From contig NZ_MXQF01000018.1 of assembly GCF_002165575.1 (NCBI RefSeq), positions 42,094 through 106,093 on the forward strand: 64,000 nucleotides of DNA, given 5' to 3'. Under the pieces are notes generated by a model, which worked only from the letters and a program-made list of their open reading frames with translations, was not told where the DNA came from and did no database searches. Numbering within the stretch: position 1 is the stretch's first letter; every line of letters begins with the position of its first letter. The position numbers and the translations under genes are program-made. The DNA is from Pseudoalteromonas sp. A601. Its GTDB lineage: Bacteria > Pseudomonadota > Gammaproteobacteria > Enterobacterales > Alteromonadaceae. Below, piece by piece: positions 47,076-56,300 of the stretch.

Positions 47076-47459
47076 TTACTGACCTCTGAGTGATAGATAG
47101 ATGGTATCACCGATACCAATTAGCTTATCATTTTCAAATACTAAGGGTGTACATTCATCTTTAGTCATTTTTCCATCAGAGTGAATACTGTGAGTCGCGT
47201 AAAATATGACTTGGTATACATTACCATCTTTTTTTAGTAACTCAGTAAAGTTAGGCGTCTGCAAGCGATTTAACACAACTTGATAATGGGTATCTAACGC
47301 TAAATTAGCAATCGTTTCGCGATTGTTTTTGTGTTGTTTTTGCCAACTCGTTGATGAGTCACCAGCCCAATGGGTTTGTGCTTCACCATCTGATACAGCT
47401 ATGACACAACCAGTAAGGAGGGGCGCGCTAAGTGCTGCAATCAACATCAAATTTTTCAT
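47076..47459 (-). CDS. DUF3192 family lipoprotein
   Basis: 127 residues. The N-terminus MKNLMLIAALSAPLLTGCVIAVSDGE is a lipoprotein signal with lipobox LLTGC, so the mature protein begins at Cys18 and is membrane-anchored; the +2 residue is Val, favouring outer-membrane sorting. The rest (RETIANLALDTHYQVVLNRLQTPNFTELLKKDGNVYQVIFYATHSIHSDGKMTKDECTPLVFENDKLIGIGD) matches the DUF3192 pattern, distantly like SmpA/BamE folds. Function unknown. It faces the REC-GGDEF gene with a six-base gap. Confidence 0.82.
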   Translation of the reverse strand: MKNLMLIAALSAPLLTGCVIAVSDGEAQTHWAGDSSTSWQKQHKNNRETIANLALDTHYQVVLNRLQTPNFTELLKKDGNVYQVIFYATHSIHSDGKMTKDECTPLVFENDKLIGIGDTIYLSLRGQ

Positions 47460-47623
47460 TTTATTATTCCTAAGTTCTAATGAATTGTGAAATTATTAGC
47501 TTAGTAATAGCAAATAGTTGGCCAGCTTTTTAAGTTTTTATAATCAATGGGTTATATTTTTTTAGGTTTTTTGGGTTATTAATTTCACTCTGGTTTTAGT
47601 GTTAATAACCAAAAAGTTGCAAA

Positions 47624-48568
47624 TTAAACCAACCTGTTTCGACTCTCACCTTGAGCAAACGCAGTGATATTTAAACTCACTTGACTGACTAAGCGCTTAA
47701 TCGACTCTTCACTCGCCCAGGCTATATGGGGAGTTAAAATTAAGTTAGCACCGGTATAATTCACAAGCGGGTTATCTTCAGCTGCCGGTTCTTTTGTTAA
47801 AACATCAAACCCAGCTCCAGCAATCTGATTTTTGCTCAACGCGTGAGCTAATTGGGCTTCGTTAACAATCCCGCCACGGGCTGTGTTTATTAACACTGCA
47901 TTTGGTTTCATCATCAAAAGCTCTGGGGCACTAATTAGATCGCGGCTTTCATCGGTAAGTGGGCAATGAATACTGATGATGTCAGCTTGTCTGATTGCAT
48001 CAGTAAATTCAGTTCTACCTTTTCGTGGAACTTGGCCTTTGCGTTCACATAGGATCACATTAGCGCCAAATGCTTTTGCTACATTTGCAACCGCTTTACC
48101 TAGAGAGCCATAGCCAATGATGACAAATTTTTTATCAGCAATTTCGTTAATGGTGTAATCAAGCCTGCAAAACATAGCACTTTTTTGCCACATGCCTTGT
48201 TGAGTGTCGTTAATATAACGATGAGTGTTGCCAAGTAAGTTTGTTATTAATGTAAAAGTATGTTGAACAACTGAAGCCGTGGAATAGTCAGCCACATTGG
48301 TCACAGCGATTCCGAGTTCTTTTGCGGCATTAAGGTCAATATTATTGGTGCCAGTAGCCGCTACACAGATAAGCTTTAATTGAGGTAGTTGTGATAGTGT
48401 ATTGCGATTAAGTATGACTTTATTGGTAATTAATACTTGAGCATCTTTGCTATGGGAAAGTACTTGGTCTGCATTAGTCAAAGTGTAGTGTTTAAAGTTA
48501 CCAAGTTGTTCAAAAGGCGCTAATGAAGTGTTTGCCAAAGTGGCTGAATCGAGCAGGGTAATGTTCAT
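47624..48568 (-). CDS. D-2-hydroxyacid dehydrogenase (NAD-binding, glycerate/hydroxypyruvate type)
   Basis: 314 residues of the D-isomer 2-hydroxyacid dehydrogenase family. The substrate domain includes LKLICVAATGTNNIDLNAAKELGIAVTNVADYSTASVVQHTFTLI. The Rossmann motif is FVIIGYGSLGKAVANVAKAFGANVILCER. The catalytic residues are Arg in LINTARGGIVNEAQLAHAL, a Glu in KEPAAEDNPL and His in LILTPHIAWASEES. Best guess is hydroxypyruvate/glyoxylate reductase (HprA-like), but substrate assignment by eye is unsafe. AAGGAA precedes the ATG. It is divergent from the MerR-type gene, so the metal-responsive promoter lies upstream of both. Confidence 0.87.
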   Translation of the reverse strand: MNITLLDSATLANTSLAPFEQLGNFKHYTLTNADQVLSHSKDAQVLITNKVILNRNTLSQLPQLKLICVAATGTNNIDLNAAKELGIAVTNVADYSTASVVQHTFTLITNLLGNTHRYINDTQQGMWQKSAMFCRLDYTINEIADKKFVIIGYGSLGKAVANVAKAFGANVILCERKGQVPRKGRTEFTDAIRQADIISIHCPLTDESRDLISAPELLMMKPNAVLINTARGGIVNEAQLAHALSKNQIAGAGFDVLTKEPAAEDNPLVNYTGANLILTPHIAWASEESIKRLVSQVSLNITAFAQGESRNRLV

Positions 48569-48594
48569 GTATTTCCTTAATTAAATTTAAATGC

Positions 48595-48626
48595 TTGACC
48601 TTAGTGTGTACTCTAAGGTTTATACT
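48595..48626 (+). promoter_or_regulatory. MerR-type promoter with 20-bp spacer and dyad operator
   Basis: The -35 TTGACC (48595-48600) and -10 TATACT (48621-48626) are separated by 20 bases, the overlong spacing that MerR-family activators correct by twisting DNA. Between them lies a perfect dyad, ACCTTAG (48598-48604) and CTAAGGT (48613-48619), with an eight-base centre: 22 bases overall, the operator length of ZntR. It directs transcription of the regulator and metal exporter that follow. Confidence 0.9.
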
Positions 48627-48661
48627 GGGCATCAGTTAACAAACACTCATTGGAGAGCATA

Positions 48662-49075
48662 ATGAAAATAGGTGAAGTTGCAGCTCAACTTAGTGTATCT
48701 ACAGATACCTTACGTTACTATGAAAAGCATGGTTTGTTAATGCCTTCGAGACGAACAGAGGCAGGGTATAGAGATTATAGTCTGTCAGATTTAAAACAAA
48801 TGCGGTTTATCTTACGTGCTAAAGATGTCGGTTTTAGCTTGACCGAAATTAAAGAGCTACTGGCTATTAAACTTTATAAGCATCAGCATTCATGTCACGA
48901 AGTTAAAAGCTTAACTATACAAAAACGTGATTTGGTGGCTCAGAGAGTCGCTGAACTTACTCGCTTTCATCAATCATTGTCAGTATTAGCTGAAAAATGT
49001 TGTGGTGGTGAAGAGCTCGCTGATAACTGTTCTATTTTAACGACCCTGGAGGATATAGATGGACTTACTCAATAA
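48662..49075 (+). CDS. MerR-family metal-responsive regulator (ZntR-like)
   Basis: 137 residues from the ATG at 48662. A TTG at 48650 is in frame, but its GGAG is the Shine-Dalgarno of the real start. The N-terminal winged helix is MKIGEVAAQLSVSTDTLRYYEKHGLLMPSRRTEAGYRDYSLSDLKQMRFILRAKDVGFSLTEIKELL. A dimerisation helix follows. The metal loop is AEKCCGGEELADNCSILTTLE, with another Cys in HSCHEV, the cysteine set of zinc sensor ZntR. It would activate its own 20-bp-spacer promoter on Zn(II) or a similar ion. The permease gene starts 17 bases before its stop, so the two are coupled. Confidence 0.9.
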   Translation: MKIGEVAAQLSVSTDTLRYYEKHGLLMPSRRTEAGYRDYSLSDLKQMRFILRAKDVGFSLTEIKELLAIKLYKHQHSCHEVKSLTIQKRDLVAQRVAELTRFHQSLSVLAEKCCGGEELADNCSILTTLEDIDGLTQ

Positions 49076-50273
49076 TTTTTGGCAGCTATTTTTACTTTCT
49101 GCTCCTTGGTTGATGCTTGGTTTATTAATCGCTGGGTTATTAAATGTGTATTTGCCCGCTAACTTTTTAAATAAGCATTTAGGTAAAGAAGGATTTTGGA
49201 CCACAGTAAAAGCAGCCTTAATAGGCGCTCCCATGCCTTTGTGCTCGTGTGGAGTAATACCTGCTGCCATAGGTTTACGCCGAGCTGGTGCTTCAAAAAG
49301 TGCAACCACTGCATTTTTAGTATCAACACCTGAAACGGGTGTTGATTCTGTATCTGTGTCATACGTACTTCTAGGTCCATTTATGGCTATCATCCGGCCT
49401 ATTGCTGCAATTTCTAGTGCCATTGTAGCTGGGGTTTTAGTTGGCCGTGATGCCCTGAAAAGTGACACTAAACATGAGCATGAAAATTCACAGCAAGCGA
49501 CGAGTTGTTGCCCTGCTGATGAGGTAGAAATTGCTGCAACATCATGCTGCGTTAGTGAAAATCCAACCGTAGCAAGTGAAAAAAGTTGTTGTTCAAGTGA
49601 AAAACAACAACCGAATAAGACCGCGTGCTGTTCTGATGTTAAACCTGAAACCACTAAATCGACTAGCTGCTGCGCAAGTGAACACCGTGAAAAGCCTACC
49701 CAATGGCAAAAAGTAGAGCAAGCGATTACGTTTAGCTGTAATAAATTACTCTCAGATACCATGGTGTGGCTGATGATTGGTTTATTCTTTGCCGCCTTAG
49801 TACAAACTTATGTACCAGAGTCGTTCTTAACGCAATGGGGCAGTGGCATTTTAGCAATGACAGTGGTCATCTTAATTAGCATCCCTATGTATATTTGTGC
49901 CACAGCATCAACCCCAATAGCGGCAGGTCTGCTGCTCAGTGGCGTGGCTCCAGGTGCTGTACTAGTGTTTATGCTCGCTGGGCCTGCTACGAATGTTGCA
50001 ACGTTAGGGGTTGTAGCCAAAGAGCTTGGTAAACGGGCGGTATTTGCCTATTTAACCTCAGTGATTGGTGTGGCAATAGCGTTCGGGTTTTTAACTGATT
50101 TTCTAGTCGCTGAGTTTGGTTTTGTTGTTAGTCCTTTAATGGGTGAAGAGCATGAGATACTGCCATATTGGTTTAGTATGATTTGTGGGCTAATTTTAAT
50201 GGCATTAATGCTACGCTTGGTTATTATCGCAGTGCGGGGCAGAACTGTAGTAACTGGTAAGAGCATTGCGTAA
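49059..50273 (+). CDS. SO_0444-type Cu/Zn efflux permease
   Basis: 404-residue permease of the ArsP/DUF318 superfamily in the SO_0444 subgroup linked to copper and zinc efflux. Two membrane halves (about 8-130 and 225-395). The first carries AALIGAPMPLCSCGVIPAAIGLRRAGASKSATTAFLVSTPETGVDS, and the second ISIPMYICATASTPIAAGLLLSGVAPGAVLVFMLAGPATNVATLGV, which repeats the motif. The cytoplasmic linker (about 140-215) has five Cys-Cys pairs (SCCPAD, SCCVSE, SCCSSE, ACCSDV, SCCASE), an evident metal-loading segment. It overlaps the regulator gene by 17 bases, so expression follows metal sensing. Confidence 0.88.
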   Translation: MDLLNNFWQLFLLSAPWLMLGLLIAGLLNVYLPANFLNKHLGKEGFWTTVKAALIGAPMPLCSCGVIPAAIGLRRAGASKSATTAFLVSTPETGVDSVSVSYVLLGPFMAIIRPIAAISSAIVAGVLVGRDALKSDTKHEHENSQQATSCCPADEVEIAATSCCVSENPTVASEKSCCSSEKQQPNKTACCSDVKPETTKSTSCCASEHREKPTQWQKVEQAITFSCNKLLSDTMVWLMIGLFFAALVQTYVPESFLTQWGSGILAMTVVILISIPMYICATASTPIAAGLLLSGVAPGAVLVFMLAGPATNVATLGVVAKELGKRAVFAYLTSVIGVAIAFGFLTDFLVAEFGFVVSPLMGEEHEILPYWFSMICGLILMALMLRLVIIAVRGRTVVTGKSIA

Positions 50274-50341
50274 TGTAATGTTATGATTGTGTTTTTTTAA
50301 TGGTGTGTGCATTAAGTAACGCTTTCACTTCATCTACTTAG

Positions 50342-50370
50342 TTCGCATTTTTGCTTGCCTGAGTTATAAT
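50342..50370 (+). promoter_or_regulatory. Candidate promoter of the acyltransferase gene
   Basis: TATAAT (50365-50370) with TTCGCA (50342-50347) 17 bases upstream. It is a perfect -10 with a 4/6 -35. Transcription would start near 50377, just before the hairpin at 50385. Confidence 0.5.
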
Positions 50371-50384
50371 CGGCGATAGAATAT

Positions 50385-50415
50385 AAACGGTACGTACTTT
50401 ACGTGCCGTTTTTTT
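50385..50415 (+). terminator. Terminator-like hairpin between promoter and acyltransferase gene
   Basis: AAACGGTACGT (50385-50395), loop ACTTT, ACGTGCCGTTT (50401-50411): an eleven-pair stem with one wobble, followed by a T-run to 50415. It is either the terminator of the metal-efflux operon (112 bases past its stop) or an attenuator in the acyltransferase leader, because a good -10 lies upstream of it and the gene starts 18 bases after it. Confidence 0.8.
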
Positions 50416-50433
50416 AACTTTATAGATACAGTA

Positions 50434-51561
50434 ATGAGTGAATTAGTGGATAAGTACGCCGATATAAGACCTTATAATGACGATGAAGTAGCCGCTTCGG
50501 TTGCACGCTTGATTAATGACAATGCATTTATAGATGTGTTAGCTAAATATAACTTACCGCGATTTATATCCGCCATTCCATTTTTTTCGCGCTTTTTAGT
50601 AAGGCATCAATTACAAAAAAAGTGGGGGAATATCAGCTCAGTTGAACAAGTTCAGCAAGAAGTTGCTAAATACCTTAGCTTGTTAGTTAAGCGTACTACA
50701 TCAGAAGTTACGTTTTCAGGGCTTGATCAACTAGATCCTAATCAAGCTTATTTATTTATTTCTAATCACCGAGATATTGTGCTTGATCCTGCATTAGTGA
50801 ATTGGGGTCTCTTTAGCCATAAAATGAAAACGGTACGTATTGCTATTGGTGATAACTTATTGCAAATTCCATACATTACAGAGCTAATGCGTTTGAATAA
50901 AAGCTTTATTGTTAAGCGATCAGCCAAAGCTCCAAAAGAAATGTTCAAAGCACTTTCACAGTTATCTGCTTACATTTATGACTCATTAATTGAAGGGAAC
51001 TCAATCTGGATTGCGCAAAAAGAAGGGCGTGCTAAAGATGGTTTCGATCAAACAGATCCGGCTTTATTAAAAATGTTACAGCTGCAAGGCCGTAAGCAAA
51101 AGAAAGAGTTTGCTGACTATGTTAGGGAATTAAAAATTGTACCTGTGTCGATTTCTTATCAATATGAGCCTTGTGCTTTAGCAAAAGCGAAAGAGCTGTA
51201 TCATAAGCAGCAGCATGGTAAGTATGTGAAGTCAGCAGGTGAAGATATTGCCAGTATTGTTGAAGGTTTTAGTGCCGCTAAAGGGCATGTGCATTTAGCT
51301 TTTGGCCAACCAGTTGAATCTGGATGTGATTCACCGGAGCAATTAGCAAAGACAATAGATCAGCAAATTGTTGACTCATTCTTTTTGCATCCAGGAAATT
51401 ATATTGCTGGTGGCTGTAAGCAAGCGGTGATTGATAAAAAAGACGCTAAAGCATTTGAACAGCGCATGGCTAATGTTCCACCGGAGCTTAAGCCTTTAGT
51501 CACTGCTATGTATGCAAAACCATTTCATCGTAAAGCTGAAATAAATAGTGATGAAAGTTGA
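50434..51561 (+). CDS. PlsC-like 1-acyl-glycerol-3-phosphate acyltransferase family protein
   Basis: 375 residues. The acyltransferase core is YLFISNHRDIVLDPALVNWGLF (motif I, about residues 107-128) and LNKSFIVKRSAKAPKEMFKAL. ISAYIYDSLIEGNSIWIAQKEGRAKDG holds the motif III equivalent, E-G-R. The His/Asp pair is spaced H-x5-D (with another D at x1), unlike the usual H-x4-D; I recall NHRDI as normal in this subfamily. The N-terminal ~100 residues and the C-terminal ~110 are not part of the core. A cytosolic or peripheral membrane phospholipid-type acyl transfer is likely, but the acceptor is not known. A hairpin precedes it and a terminator follows. Confidence 0.8.
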   Translation: MSELVDKYADIRPYNDDEVAASVARLINDNAFIDVLAKYNLPRFISAIPFFSRFLVRHQLQKKWGNISSVEQVQQEVAKYLSLLVKRTTSEVTFSGLDQLDPNQAYLFISNHRDIVLDPALVNWGLFSHKMKTVRIAIGDNLLQIPYITELMRLNKSFIVKRSAKAPKEMFKALSQLSAYIYDSLIEGNSIWIAQKEGRAKDGFDQTDPALLKMLQLQGRKQKKEFADYVRELKIVPVSISYQYEPCALAKAKELYHKQQHGKYVKSAGEDIASIVEGFSAAKGHVHLAFGQPVESGCDSPEQLAKTIDQQIVDSFFLHPGNYIAGGCKQAVIDKKDAKAFEQRMANVPPELKPLVTAMYAKPFHRKAEINSDES

Positions 51562-51580
51562 GATAAAAGTGTTTTAAAGA

Positions 51581-51608
51581 AAGTCGCATTGATTGCGGCT
51601 TTTTTTTT
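51581..51608 (+). terminator. Intrinsic terminator after the acyltransferase gene
   Basis: AAGTCGCA (51581-51588), loop TTGAT, TGCGGCTT (51594-51601) with one wobble pair, then a run of T to 51608. It lies 20 bases past the stop. Confidence 0.85.
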
Positions 51609-51661
51609 GTCGAAAAAACGGGCTATACTCAAAGAAGTGTTGAGTAAACAGCGTAGCATTA

Positions 51662-51907
51662 ATGCAACAAATTGAAATATTTGAAATTCCTAGCCCCTGC
51701 AAAAGTATATGCGAAGTAAATAATCGGGGATATTGCAAAGGTTGCTATCGCAGCCGTGAAGAGCGCTTTGCATGGAACTCATTTTCAAACGCAGAAAAAA
51801 AGAAGGTCATAAGTCTTTGCCAACAGCGTTATAAACGTTATTTACAAAAACAGCACAGTGTAGCTGATAAACCTCAGCACCCGGAGCAAGGTGGGTTTGA
51901 TTTTTAA
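51662..51907 (+). CDS. DUF1289 domain protein
   Basis: 81 residues with the DUF1289 cysteine pattern SPCKSICEVNNRGYCKGCYRSREERFAW (C-x3-C-x7-C-x2-C), a probable small metal-binding or Fe-S site. A basic helix KKKVISLCQQRYKRYLQKQ follows. The family is widespread in proteobacteria with no established function. It ends with a four-base convergent overlap with the next gene. Confidence 0.87.
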   Translation: MQQIEIFEIPSPCKSICEVNNRGYCKGCYRSREERFAWNSFSNAEKKKVISLCQQRYKRYLQKQHSVADKPQHPEQGGFDF

Positions 51908-52596
51908 TCTAAACTGTATTTTGCTCTCAAAAGCTGCACAGTACCATTTTTGTGTAACCGTATGAGCTCAGCTTCTAGTTTAGGTATTAAGGCACTGTGG
52001 CGTTTATGTAAAAAATGAAAGCTTTGGATGGGCACTAAAACTTCTGTTTGAAATGCTGATGTGTCAAAATTAGGGTGCTTAGTGTGCAGTATAAAATCTA
52101 GCAACACTAAACCACTTACCTTTTTTTGCGTTAGCAAATTTAGCTGTGCTGTAACGCTCTTTACCCGGACAACGTTGCCAATAAAAGGGTTGTTATCTAA
52201 ATATTCTTGTGCCGCAGGGTAACCTGCTTGTATTGCGATGCTATCTAGCTGTTCAAAACTGCATTGGAGGCAGTTTTTTAATAAAACTAAGTTAAACTCA
52301 AATAATGGGAAATTAACTATTTTCAGATTCTTATATTGTTTTGCTATTGAGCTAATACGACCTAATTGGCCATCCAAAGTACCATCATTTGCAGCAGTTA
52401 ATGCACTTTGATGATTAAAATCGATGATATGCATCTTGTAGCCAAGTTGATTGTAAGCCTTTGACATTAAATCGATAACATATTTTGCTTGCGGAGTATC
52501 AGCAGGACGGTTAAACAGTAGATGTTGATTGCTTGCCTTGCTCGTTACAGGTAGGAGTAAGCTTGTTAGAAAAAGAATAAGAAGCAGTTTATTCAA
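51904..52596 (-). CDS. Periplasmic substrate-binding-like protein (family 3 type)
   Basis: 230 residues with a signal peptide MNKLLLILFLTSLLLPVTSKAS (about 1-22). The mature part has the two-lobed amino-acid-binding pattern: FNRPADTPQAKYVIDLMSKAYNQLGYKMHIIDFNHQSALTAANDGTLDGQLGRISSI, then LDSIAIQAGYPAAQEYL, and an ending of HKRHSALIPKLEAELIRLHKNGTVQLLRAKYS. No ABC permease genes are nearby. Marine Alteromonadales have many such orphan SBP-like proteins, possibly sensors rather than transport components. Ligand unknown. Confidence 0.8.
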   Translation of the reverse strand: MNKLLLILFLTSLLLPVTSKASNQHLLFNRPADTPQAKYVIDLMSKAYNQLGYKMHIIDFNHQSALTAANDGTLDGQLGRISSIAKQYKNLKIVNFPLFEFNLVLLKNCLQCSFEQLDSIAIQAGYPAAQEYLDNNPFIGNVVRVKSVTAQLNLLTQKKVSGLVLLDFILHTKHPNFDTSAFQTEVLVPIQSFHFLHKRHSALIPKLEAELIRLHKNGTVQLLRAKYSLD

Positions 52597-52745
52597 TAGT
52601 TTGTTTCCAATATGGGACTGGGATTACCTCTAATTTACTTATAAATCATACATAGTGCAAGGGTAGTCGGGACTACTTTACTTACAAAAACAAAATGTTT
52701 GATATACTTAAGACTAATGTATTGTTCTGGAAATAGTTGGAAGTT

Positions 52746-52949
52746 ATGTCATACAACTTATGCTCACTGCCTCGTGAGCAAAAATATCAAATTCAACTCG
52801 ATTATGAAGCCTCATTTTGGGCATACCAAATCAAGCGTGGTAAAAATACGCGTGAGAACGTGTACAGCACTATAAATAGTCGCCCTGTTGCAGAGCAAGC
52901 ATTTTTGAAACAACAATTTGAACAGTATCTTGCATTAATGCAGAGCTAA
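52746..52949 (+). CDS. Small DUF3283-like protein
   Basis: 67 residues from the ATG at 52746; a TTG at 52737 is also in frame. The sequence MSYNLCSLPREQKYQIQLDYEASFWAYQIKRGKNTRENVYSTINSRPVAEQAFLKQQFEQYLALMQS resembles DUF3283 proteins of Vibrio and relatives: the N-L-x-x-L-P-x-x-x-K-x-x-I-x-L-D-x-x-A-S pattern. No catalytic motif; function unknown. It stands three bases before the GNAT gene and heads a likely three-gene operon. Confidence 0.7.
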   Translation: MSYNLCSLPREQKYQIQLDYEASFWAYQIKRGKNTRENVYSTINSRPVAEQAFLKQQFEQYLALMQS

Positions 52950-52952
52950 TTT

Positions 52953-53369
52953 GTGATTCGAATAGTGTGTTTAGAGCCTATTAAAACGCCTTTAGTAAAT
53001 AAGTTTTACAATAAGTATGGGGCGAGAGGGCGTGCAACTAAACAAGATATTATATGGGTGGTTTATGCTGAGTTAGAAATAATTGCTGCGTGCCGCATTC
53101 AACGCCGTGATGGCTATTTATTTTTATCTACATTATTGGTTGCCCCTCGCTGGCGAAAGCAAGGAATTGCTAAAAAGTTACTCCTATCGCTCCTATTACA
53201 ACAGCAAGAGGCTGTTTTTACTTTTGCATACCAAAGTTTAATTGATTTTTATCGCTCAATTGGGTTTAACTATGTGTTAACATTACCGCTACCTATATCG
53301 ACACTTTTTAGAGTCTATGAGCGGCGGAATATCGTTGCTTTACAGTGTCTGCCTGAATACACAAAATAA
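52953..53369 (+). CDS. GNAT-family N-acetyltransferase
   Basis: 138 residues, GTG start three bases after the previous stop. The GNAT core is visible: IWVVYAELEIIAACRIQRRDGYLFLSTLLVAPRWRKQGIAKKLLLSLLLQQ, with the acetyl-CoA pyrophosphate loop R-K-Q-G-I-A, followed by FTFAYQSLIDFYRSIGFNYV. Substrate unknown. It lies 15 bases before the large sensory GGDEF-EAL gene and is probably cotranscribed with it. Confidence 0.83.
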   Translation: MIRIVCLEPIKTPLVNKFYNKYGARGRATKQDIIWVVYAELEIIAACRIQRRDGYLFLSTLLVAPRWRKQGIAKKLLLSLLLQQQEAVFTFAYQSLIDFYRSIGFNYVLTLPLPISTLFRVYERRNIVALQCLPEYTK

Positions 53370-53384
53370 TAATTGGGATATTAC

Positions 53385-56300
53385 ATGGGTAACTGGTTAA
53401 GAATTTTTATTTTTGCGGTGTTAGCCAGCTGCACTGTAATAACTGCTCAGATAAATGCCAAAGTAAAGCGCTTATCACCAAGTGAAGGTTTATCGCAAAG
53501 TTACGTCAGTAAGATGTTAATTGATAATAATGGTTACCTTTGGTTGGCTACAGAAGGTGGCTTAAATCGGTATGACGGCTATCAAGTACTACACATTTCC
53601 GGGCCTAATGGTGAGCTTAATGAAGTCATAATAGATCGCATTTACCAAGACCCCGAAGGCAATATATGGATAGCCTCGTTATTAGCGGGTTTATTTCGTT
53701 ATGATCCTGTTACTGATAGCTACCAGCAATTTTTATCAAAACCAATCAGTGAAGAACAGATTCTGAGTCAATCAGTGTTCAGCATGGTGGCCTCGGATGA
53801 TAAATCACTTTGGATAGGGCGAGGCTGGGATTTTGCTCGGTTAGATATCGAAAGTGGTGTCATCGAAACCATTTTTGAGTTGCCAGAGCGTACTCGAAGC
53901 ACCGTCATTAGAGATTTGTTTTATCATCAAGGGTATATTTTTATTGCTACAAGTAGTGGTGCCTATGTTTATCATGTGAGTACTGGGCAATATAGACCGC
54001 TTGAACACCTTAGCACTGAACCTGAACATATATATCAAAACTATATTAAGTCATTTGCCCTCGGTGAGAATAATAAACTGCTTGTTGGTGCGGTACGTGG
54101 TTTGTATGAAGTTGATATAAGTAATTTACCAAGTATGTTCGAACGACCTGATACCCCCTTTAAAAATACCACTTTATTACCGAATTTAAATATTTGGAAA
54201 ATCATTAATGAACAAGGTGTTTATGATATAGGTACGGATAAAGGGCTGTTTAAGTACGATGCAACTAAAGGGGAATTAGTTAAAAATACCCGTATCCAAG
54301 AAAGTGAATATGCACTCTCAGATACCAGTATTATCGATATAGTAAAAGATAAAAATGGAGCTATGTGGGTTGCGACCAAAAGCGATGGTGCATTTTATTT
54401 GCCACTCGATAATTATCACTTTGAAAACCTGGATGCGAGTAAAATAACTGGTGATGGTTTGTCGCACCCATCTATTTGGGGGATAACCGAGTATGAAGAA
54501 CGTGTTTGGTTGGCAACACATAACGGCCTCACTGCCGTTGATTTAACAACACTTGAAAGTGAGGTGTTTTTAAAAGATTATCAAGTAGATTTATTTACCA
54601 CTGAATTTAGTATTTATAAAATAACACCGTATAAAAATAAGCTTTGGTTACATACTAATCGCGGGGTGTTTAGCTTTGACCCACATAGTTATGAGATATT
54701 ACCCGCCAAAGTTCGAGACCCAGGTCAGCAACATCTAATTGATGGTTGGGTACATGGCTCGGTGTTGATGCCAAATGGACAGCTGTTTTATGTCCATCCA
54801 GAATATGGCATGTTCATTTACAACATCGATACGCAAATGATTACCCCTTTAGTGGGTGAATTTGAGCAATTCGAGCCATTTTTAGCGTACGGCTTTTTAC
54901 CCCCTTTATCGACCATGCCCGATTCACCATTATTTTATAATTCAGGTGTACTTTATCATGTTAACCCTGATACTTATGCTTTAACTAAAATTTATACTCT
55001 GCCAGAGCAACATGAAAATGTAGCGGTTAACGTAATGTCGTATGTTGTTGATAAAAATAATGTATTATGGATTTCATTATCTAACTTTGGACTGATAGGT
55101 CTTGATGCAACTAGCTATAAACTTCTACATACTATTGATTTAGATAAAAATAAATTAGGGACATTGCTTTACGACATGGTACTTGATGAATCTGGTATGA
55201 TTTGGATGAGTAGCCATAAAGGAATTTGGCGTTTAAACCCTGAAAATAAGCATTTTCAGCAATTTACTACCTCCGAAGGTGTTGTATCAACTGAGTTCAA
55301 TAGTGGCGCGTTTACCCGTTTAAAAACTGGCCAAATTGTCTATGGCACATTAAAAGGGTTTACTTATTTTTATCCTAAAGATAATAGCCCTAAGCATGGA
55401 CTCATCAAGCATGTAAATGTAACCAGTATCGATATTATGTCTCGTGAATTAGCGGTTGATTTAAAACAGCCAATTGAGAGAGTGATTTTAGAGCACGATG
55501 ATATAGGACTTGAAGTTGCTTTTTCAGCTATGGCATTTAATTATCAAGAACGGATTATTTATGAATATCAGCTATCAGGTGGGCAAAAATCATACACCCG
55601 CAATAATAATCGTGTACTCTTTCCTAAGTTGAATCCAGGAGAATACCAGTTAAAAATTTGGGCAAAAGATCCGTTAACAGGTGACGTTACTCACCCCGCA
55701 ACGCTAGATATAGAAGTAAAATACCCGCTTTGGCGCTCTCCAATATTTATGGTGCTTTACGTATTGCTATTTTTAGCTATTGTGACTGTGTGGGTGATGC
55801 GTCGAAATCGAATACAGCAAATATTGCTGGCAGCTCATAGAGAAAGCCAAGAAAGTGAAGCTAGATTAAAGCTTGCGTTAGAAGGAAGTCATTCAGGGGT
55901 ATGGGATTGGCAGTCATCAAGTCCAATCATTTATCAGCCACGATTAAAAAATGAGTTGGACTATGATATTGATACGGTTAATTTAGATGATTACCTTGCA
56001 AAAATACACCCTCAGGACAAGCAAAAATTCCGCCTAGAGTGGCTTGAGTTTTTATCAACAGAGAAAGGTTACTTCAATTGTACCTACCGTTTACGGCATA
56101 AAGCCGGGAATTGGCGCTGGTATAAAGACTTTGGCAAAGTTGTTGCTTGGCAAGGAGGAACGCCAGAGAAAGTCGCGGGCACATACACCAATATGACCCG
56201 AGAACTCGTTTTTGAAGAGCATGCGCGTTTATTTGGTGCGGCTTTTGAACAAACTCGTGACTGGGTGTTTATACTCGATAAAAACTTACGTATTTTAGCT

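Noticed and set aside
49037..49762. A 241-codon antisense ORF opposite the metal-efflux permease
   Set aside because: It is entirely within the sense gene, which has clear family motifs. Its cysteine- and serine-rich translation is the mirror of the repeated CC codons, and it has no start signal or homologous pattern.
50434..51561. H-x5-D spacing in the acyltransferase as a sign of an inactive enzyme
   Set aside because: The NHRDIVLD form appears to be normal for this subfamily as I recall it, and the second motif is intact.
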